From positions 1 through 39,908 of the forward strand of contig CAMPHU010000013.1 in NCBI GenBank assembly GCA_946886065.1: a stretch of DNA of 39,908 nucleotides, written 5' to 3'. Shown in pieces: positions 35,205 to 39,908 of the stretch (its first letter is position 1; the number at the start of each line of letters is the position of its first letter). The position numbers were made by a program, and so were the translations under genes. A model generated the notes under the pieces. That model had not been told where the DNA came from, made no database searches, and worked only from the letters and a program-made list of their open reading frames with translations. Source of the stretch: an uncultured Massilia sp. (GTDB lineage: Bacteria; Pseudomonadota; Gammaproteobacteria; Burkholderiales; Burkholderiaceae).

Positions 35205-36024
35205 AGGTCTTCCACGCCAGCCACAGCTTGCGCAGCGGCGTCAGCGAAATGCGCTGGGTCAGCACATGGAAGCCGTCGCGCTCGATCTCGTCGAGCAGGG
35301 TGCGGTAGATCGCCGACATCATCAGGCCGGGTCGCTGGGCGCGCCGGTCCTCCTTCGGCAGCAGGGCCAGGGCTTCGTCGTAGGTGCGCTGGGCGCGCTC
35401 CGTCTGGAAGCGCATCAGCGCTTCGAACTTCTCGCTGTGGCGGGCGTTGAGCAGGTCGGCCGCGGTGACGTTGAATTGCTGGAGTTCGTTCACCGGAATG
35501 TAGATGCGGCCCTTGCGCGCATCCTCGCCGACGTCGCGGATGATGTTCGTCAGCTGGAAGGCCAGGCCGAGTTTCTCGGCATAGGCCAGGGTCTGCGGAT
35601 TGGTGTAGCCGAAGATGCTGGCCGACAGGATGCCGACCACGCTCGCCACGTGCCAGCAATAGCGCTGCAGGCCGGCGTAGTCCAGGTAGCGGCTCTGGTC
35701 CAGGTCCATTTCCATGCCGTCGACGATGGCCAGCAGGTGCTTTTCTTCCAGCTTGTACGGCTCCACGTGCGGCTGCAGGGCCTGGGTCACGGGGTGGGTC
35801 GGGCTGCCCTTGTACATGGCGGAGACTTCGGTGCGCCACCAGGCCAGCTTGATGCGGGCCACCGACTGGTCGGTCGTGTCGTCCACGGTGTCGTCGACTT
35901 CGCGGCAGAAAGCGTACAGCGCGGTGATCGCGCGCCGGCGCTCCGGCGGCAGGAACAGGAAGCTGTAATAGAAGCTGGAGCCGCTCTGGAGCGTCTTTTG
36001 CTGGCAGTATTCGTCAGGAGACAT
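35191..36024 (-). CDS. hpnD: Presqualene diphosphate synthase HpnD
   Basis: Condenses two farnesyl diphosphates to presqualene diphosphate. This 277-residue squalene/phytoene synthase-family protein begins MSPDEYCQQKTLQSGSSFYYSFLFLP, which matches HpnD. It carries the two Asp-rich metal sites DDTVDD (near 43-48) and NIIRDVGEDARKGRIYIP (near 163-180). The ATG at 36024 was preferred to an upstream in-frame Met at 36081 because it restores the family N-terminus. It is 97 bases after hpnC and overlaps hpnE by 14. Confidence 0.93.
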   Translation of the reverse strand: MSPDEYCQQKTLQSGSSFYYSFLFLPPERRRAITALYAFCREVDDTVDDTTDQSVARIKLAWWRTEVSAMYKGSPTHPVTQALQPHVEPYKLEEKHLLAIVDGMEMDLDQSRYLDYAGLQRYCWHVASVVGILSASIFGYTNPQTLAYAEKLGLAFQLTNIIRDVGEDARKGRIYIPVNELQQFNVTAADLLNARHSEKFEALMRFQTERAQRTYDEALALLPKEDRRAQRPGLMMSAIYRTLLDEIERDGFHVLTQRISLTPLRKLWLAWKTYVRA

Positions 36025-36121
36025 GTAGTTCTTGATTGAGGTAGCGCGATGCGAATCCGCTATCTTATCCGATGCGGGCACCGGGACGCGAGCGGAAGCG
36101 CGGGTTGGCGGCTGTCCGCGC

Positions 36122-36931
36122 TTACATCCGGAGCGCGCGCCAGCCGATCGCGAGCCAGTCCGGGGCCTTGAGGACCGGGCGGCGGCGGAACACGTCGTAG
36201 TCGGCGGCTTCGATCCCGTCCAGGATGCGCATGCCGCCCTGGATCATCATCCTCAGCTCCCAGCCGATGCGGCCCGGCAGGCGGCGCGCCAGCGGCGCCC
36301 CGGACAGCATCAGGGCGCGCGCCCGTTCCACCTCGAAGCGCATCAGCGGGCGCCAGCCGCTGTCCAGGCTCCCCGCCTGCAGCGCGCTTTCGCTGACGCC
36401 GTGCCTGGCCAGGTCTTCCTGCGGCAGGTAGATTCGGCCCTTGGCCAGGTCGATGGCCACGTCCTGCCAGAAGTTGATCAGCTGGAGCGCCGTGCAGATG
36501 GCGTCCGAGTCGCGCACGTTGAGGGCGTCGTCGGCCTCGTACAGGGAGAGCATCAGCTTGCCGACCGGGTTGGCCGAGCGGTTGCAGTAGTCGAGCAGGG
36601 CGGGGTAGTCGGGATAGCGGTGGGTGACCACGTCCTGGCGGAATGCCGACAACAGGTCGCGCATCGGCTGCACCGGCAGGCGGTAATCGGCGACCACCGC
36701 GGCCAGCCGGGCGAACATCGGGTCCTCGGGAGTGCCGCCGGCGGCGATCACATCCAGCTCGCGCTCGTAGGCTCCCAGCGCGGCCAGGCGATCTTCGGGT
36801 GCGGCGTCGCCTTCGTCGGCCAGGTCGTCCGCGCTGCGGGCGAAGGCGTAGATTGCCTCCACGGCCGGCACCAGGCGCCGCGGCAGTAAAAAGGAAGCGA
36901 CGGGGAAGTTTTCGTAATGGTCGACGGCCAT
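36122..36931 (-). CDS. hpnC: Squalene-pathway hydrolase/synthase HpnC
   Basis: Converts presqualene diphosphate to hydroxysqualene. The 269-residue member of the squalene/phytoene synthase fold begins HYENFPVASFLLPRRLVPAVEAIYAFARSADDLADE, with Asp-rich site DDLADE and second site NFWQDVAIDLAKGRIYLP (near 153-170). It is first in hpnC-hpnD-hpnE. The promoter is probably TATAAT (minus strand, 36982 to 36977) with GATACA 17 bp upstream. A TGACT/AGTCA dyad lies in the leader 11 bases before the ATG. Confidence 0.93.
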   Translation of the reverse strand: MAVDHYENFPVASFLLPRRLVPAVEAIYAFARSADDLADEGDAAPEDRLAALGAYERELDVIAAGGTPEDPMFARLAAVVADYRLPVQPMRDLLSAFRQDVVTHRYPDYPALLDYCNRSANPVGKLMLSLYEADDALNVRDSDAICTALQLINFWQDVAIDLAKGRIYLPQEDLARHGVSESALQAGSLDSGWRPLMRFEVERARALMLSGAPLARRLPGRIGWELRMMIQGGMRILDGIEAADYDVFRRRPVLKAPDWLAIGWRALRM

Positions 36932-36942
36932 GAATTGAGTGC

Positions 36943-37005
36943 TGACTCTAAAGTCAATTATTTTTGTACTTGCATGATTATAATTGCAGAAGTGTCACAT
37001 GTATC
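36943..37005. promoter_or_regulatory. Divergent hpnC / RND promoter region with TGACT-N4-AGTCA dyad
   Basis: ATTATAAT at 36977-36984 gives a TATAAT on each strand. Leftward, TGTATC on the top strand (37000-37005) reads GATACA and completes a 17-bp-spaced promoter for hpnC. Rightward no good -35 is seen. A 14-base dyad TGACT-CTAA-AGTCA (36943-36956) would lie in the hpnC leader, a position suited to repression. Confidence 0.5.
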
Positions 37006-37076
37006 AATGCGTGGTCCCGGCTGGGCATGACCCGGCAGGCCCTGCTGTCGCCGATCGACCCAACCAAGGATTCTCC

Positions 37077-38237
37077 GTGTTCGCCCGACTCTCCTCCCGC
37101 CAGCTGCGCGCCGCCATCGCCGTCCCCCTGCTCGCCAGCCTCCTTGCCGCCTGCAACAAACCCGCTCCCAAGACGGAAGACGTGCGCCCGGTGCGCGCCA
37201 TCACCCTGGCTGCCGATGCGGTCGGCGAGCGCCTCGCGTTCTCGGGCGACGTCCGTCCGCGCTACGAATCGCGCCTGGGCTTCCGGGTCGGCGGCAAGAT
37301 CGTCGAGCGCAAGGTCGACGTCGGGGCGGTCGTCAGGCGCGGCGACGTGCTGATGCGGCTGGACCCGCAGGACCTGCGCCTGGCCGAAAGCCAGGCCCGC
37401 GCCGCCCTGCGCGCCGCCGAGACCGAGCGCGACCTGGCCCAGGCCGACTACAAGCGCCACCAGAACCTGCGCGCCCAGAATTTCGTCAGCCAGGCGGTGC
37501 TGGACACCAAGCAGAGCACCCTCAAGGCGGCCCAGGCGAATGTCGACGCCGCGCGCGCCGCCTTCCGCGGCCAGGCCAACCAGGCCGGCTATGCCAGCCT
37601 GGCCGCCGACGCGGACGGCGTGGTGACCGGCATCGACGCCGAAGTCGGCCAGGTGGTCACGGCCGGCGCCCCGGTGGTACGCGTGGCCCGCACCGACGAG
37701 AAGGAAGTCGTGATCGGCATCCCCGAGGACAAGGTCGAGCTGCTGCGCAAGACCTCCGAGGTGAGCGTGCGCCTGTGGGCCAATCAGGGCGAGGCGATTC
37801 CCGGCACGATCCGCGAAGTGTCGCCGGTGGCCGACCCGGCGACCCGTACCTATACCGTGAAAGTGGCGATCCCGGCCCGCCCGGACATCCGCCTGGGCAT
37901 GACGGCCACCGTGGAGATCGCGAGCCTCAGTGATCCAATGCGTGGGGCCACCGCGCTGCGCGTGCCGCTGTCGGCCCTGGTCCATCACCAGGGCGCCACC
38001 AGCGTCTGGGTGGTGGAGAAGGGCGCCGTGCGCATGGTGCCGGTGCAGGTGGCCGGCCAGGTCGACAACGATGTGATCCTGGGCGGCGGCGTGCAGGCCG
38101 GCCAGCAGGTCGTGACCGCCGGCGTGCACCTGCTCAAGAACGGGCAGAAAGTCCGCATCCTGACCGCCGACGTCTCGCGCCGCGCCGACACCGAGGCCGC
38201 GGTGAACGGGAGCAAGGCCGGCGGGAGCGCGCGATGA
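37077..38237 (+). CDS. RND efflux periplasmic adaptor lipoprotein
   Basis: A membrane fusion protein of 386 residues that links an inner-membrane RND pump to an outer-membrane channel. The N-terminus has a lipoprotein signal ending LLAAC (Cys about 25). The order is a barrel-sandwich half (GRVGG-like GFRVGGKIVERKVDVGAVVRRGDVLMRLD), an alpha-helical coiled coil (about 100-170), the second lipoyl half (ADADGVVTGIDAEVGQVVTAGAPVVRV), a beta-barrel and a membrane-proximal domain. The GTG at 37077 was chosen because AAGGA lies seven bases upstream and it starts the lipoprotein signal; a longer frame to 36984 lacks both. Its stop overlaps the permease ATG. Confidence 0.9.
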   Translation: MFARLSSRQLRAAIAVPLLASLLAACNKPAPKTEDVRPVRAITLAADAVGERLAFSGDVRPRYESRLGFRVGGKIVERKVDVGAVVRRGDVLMRLDPQDLRLAESQARAALRAAETERDLAQADYKRHQNLRAQNFVSQAVLDTKQSTLKAAQANVDAARAAFRGQANQAGYASLAADADGVVTGIDAEVGQVVTAGAPVVRVARTDEKEVVIGIPEDKVELLRKTSEVSVRLWANQGEAIPGTIREVSPVADPATRTYTVKVAIPARPDIRLGMTATVEIASLSDPMRGATALRVPLSALVHHQGATSVWVVEKGAVRMVPVQVAGQVDNDVILGGGVQAGQQVVTAGVHLLKNGQKVRILTADVSRRADTEAAVNGSKAGGSAR

Positions 38238-39908
38238 AGGGCTTCAACCTGTCTCGCTGGGCGCTGGAGCACATCCCGCTCACGCGCTACCTGATCGCGG
38301 CGCTGCTGGTGTTCGGCGTGCTGAGCTACCAGCAGCTGGGCCAGGACGAAGACCCGCCGTTCACCTTCCGCGCCATGGTCGTGCGCGCCGTGTGGCCGGG
38401 CGCCACCGCGGTGCAGATGGCCGAGCAGGTCACCGACCCGCTCGAACGCAAGCTGCAGGAGACGCCGTATGTGGACCGCATCCGCAGCTTCTCCAAGCCG
38501 GGCGAGACCACCATCATCCTGGAACTGCGCGAATCGACCCCGCCCAAGGAAACCACGCCGACCTGGTACCAGGTGCGCAAGAAGATCGGCGACATGGCCG
38601 GCACCCTGCCGCAGGGCGTGATCGGTCCCTTCTTCAACGACGAATTCGGCGACACCTACGGCTCGATCTTCGCCTTGTCGAGCGACGGCTTCACCTATGC
38701 CCAGATGCGCGACTACGCCGACTTCGTGCGCCAGCAGCTGCTGCGCGTGCCGCTGGTCTCCAAGGTGGAGCAGTTCGGGGTGCAGAACGAGAAGGTTTAC
38801 ATCGAGTTCTCCGGCAAGAAGTTCGCCCAGCTGGGCATTCCCTTCGAGCAGATCGTCAACCAGATCCAGACCCAGAACCAGATCGAGGCCAGCGGAGTAC
38901 TGGTGACGCCGACCGATAACCTGCAGGTCCGGGTCACCGGCGCAATCAGGCAAATCGGCCAGCTGGAGAATCTGCAGCTGCGCGCGGGCAGCACCACCTT
39001 CCGCCTGGGCGACTTCGCCACCGTGAAGCGCGGCTACCAGGATCCGCCCCAGGACAAGATGCGCTACAACGGCAAGGAAGTGATCGGCCTGGGCGTCTCG
39101 ATGGAGAAGGGCGGCAACATCATCCAGCTCGGCAAGGGCCTGGACGAGACCGTGGCGCGCATCCGCTCCCAGCTCCCGGTCGGCATCGAACTCGAACGGG
39201 TGGCCGACCAGCCGCGCGCCGTCCAGGACTCGGTGGGCGAATTCGTCAAGGTGCTGATCGAGGCGGTCGTGATCGTGCTGATCGTCTCCTTCCTGTCCCT
39301 CGGCCTGCATACGAAACCGAAGCTGCGCGTGGATATCCGGCCCGGCCTGGTGGTGGCGCTGACGATTCCGCTGGTGCTGGCGATCACCTTCCTGTTCATG
39401 CGCATCCTCGACATCTCGCTGCACAAAATCTCGCTCGGCGCCCTCATCATCGCGCTGGGCCTGCTGGTGGACGATGCGATCATCGCGGTGGAAATGATGG
39501 TGCGGAAGATGGAGGAGGGCCTGTCGCGCTTCGAGGCGGCCACCTACGCCTACACCTCGACCGCCATGCCGATGCTGACCGGCACCCTGATCACGGCCGC
39601 CGGCTTCCTGCCGATCGGCCTGGCCAAGTCGGCGGCCGGCGAGTACACCTTCTCGATGTTCTCGGTGAACGCGATCGCGCTGCTGGTCTCCTGGGTGGTG
39701 GCGGTGGTCTTCACGCCCTACATCGGCTTCATGCTGCTCAAGGTGAAGCCGCACGCCCACGGCGAAAGCCACCACGACGTCTTCGACACCCCCATGTACC
39801 AGCGCTTCCGCCGCCTGGTGAACCGTTGCGTCGAGTGGCGCAAGACCACGATTGCCCTGAGCCTGGGCGTGTTCGCGCTGGGCGTGTTCGGCTTTAACTT
39901 CATCGAGA
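38234..39908 (+). CDS. RND efflux permease, HAE1/AcrB superfamily (3' end missing)
   Basis: The first ~558 residues of an inner-membrane proton-driven efflux pump of usually about 1,030 residues; it runs off the right edge in frame. TM1 (about 15-33) is followed by porter subdomains with DEDPPFTFRAMVVRAVWPGA and DPLERKLQETPYVDRIRSFSKPG. TM2-TM6 lie near 340-500, and TM4 has the paired Asp of the proton relay in LGLLVDDAIIAVEM. The ATG overlaps the adaptor stop (ATGA). The substrate is not readable; divergence from AcrB suggests a drug or organic-compound exporter of the group often annotated as multidrug or acriflavin resistance. Confidence 0.92.
   Translation, partial: MKGFNLSRWALEHIPLTRYLIAALLVFGVLSYQQLGQDEDPPFTFRAMVVRAVWPGATAVQMAEQVTDPLERKLQETPYVDRIRSFSKPGETTIILELRESTPPKETTPTWYQVRKKIGDMAGTLPQGVIGPFFNDEFGDTYGSIFALSSDGFTYAQMRDYADFVRQQLLRVPLVSKVEQFGVQNEKVYIEFSGKKFAQLGIPFEQIVNQIQTQNQIEASGVLVTPTDNLQVRVTGAIRQIGQLENLQLRAGSTTFRLGDFATVKRGYQDPPQDKMRYNGKEVIGLGVSMEKGGNIIQLGKGLDETVARIRSQLPVGIELERVADQPRAVQDSVGEFVKVLIEAVVIVLIVSFLSLGLHTKPKLRVDIRPGLVVALTIPLVLAITFLFMRILDISLHKISLGALIIALGLLVDDAIIAVEMMVRKMEEGLSRFEAATYAYTSTAMPMLTGTLITAAGFLPIGLAKSAAGEYTFSMFSVNAIALLVSWVVAVVFTPYIGFMLLKVKPHAHGESHHDVFDTPMYQRFRRLVNRCVEWRKTTIALSLGVFALGVFGFNFIE

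Overview
The window is GC-rich, densely coded DNA from a betaproteobacterium. The gene content fits Burkholderiales, most likely Oxalobacteraceae close to Massilia/Telluria: paired cyanophycin synthetases, an SDR-type threonine dehydrogenase, DUF2244, the hpnCDE squalene genes and a thrC-moeA-moaD run. This placement is inferred from gene content by eye. No rRNA, tRNA, CRISPR, insertion sequence or prophage was recognised. The first ~110 bases look like a ragged contig end, and the last gene runs off the right edge.

Layout. (1) 134-9638 holds a nicotinamidase followed by a cyanophycin locus. A heme-oxygenase-like diiron protein (1032) and cphA (2581) read rightward. They face a leftward, translationally coupled operon of iaaA, cphB and a second synthetase, cphA'. 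An 11-bp bidirectional terminator separates the two arms. CphA/CphA' polymerise Asp and Arg, CphB cuts the polymer to beta-Asp-Arg, and IaaA splits the dipeptide. (2) 9803-14168: a DUF2244 membrane protein, an Hsp70-like ATPase with an adjacent DEDDh exonuclease, and a Sel1-repeat protein. (3) 14540-18116: L-lactate dehydrogenase behind a palindrome-rich leader, and a secreted prolyl oligopeptidase. (4) 18189-22543: an XRE-cupin regulator divergent from kbl-tdh-sdaA, which turns threonine into glycine plus acetyl-CoA and serine into pyruvate. (5) 22827-25777: thrC-moeA-moaD. (6) 25780-33750: a TRAP solute-binding protein, small membrane proteins, a membrane protein/XRE/hydrolase operon divergent from a flavoprotein, a PRISE-type reductase, and a DUF1700-DUF2807 pair. 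(7) 33783-36931: hpnC-hpnD-hpnE for squalene. (8) 37077-end: an RND efflux adaptor and permease.

The strongest unexplained signal is in the cyanophycin locus. Both of its outer promoters carry an exact TGTAA-N8-TTACA inverted repeat (922-939 and 9758-9775). Both have the same internal ACCGAT at the same offset, and the same 53.5-bp distance from the repeat centre to an xATAAT -10 box. This suggests that one unidentified regulator controls synthesis, breakdown and the uncharacterised diiron protein together. A second well-defined regulatory object is the 18-bp inverted repeat at 28809-28864, which contains two face-to-face sigma70 promoters.
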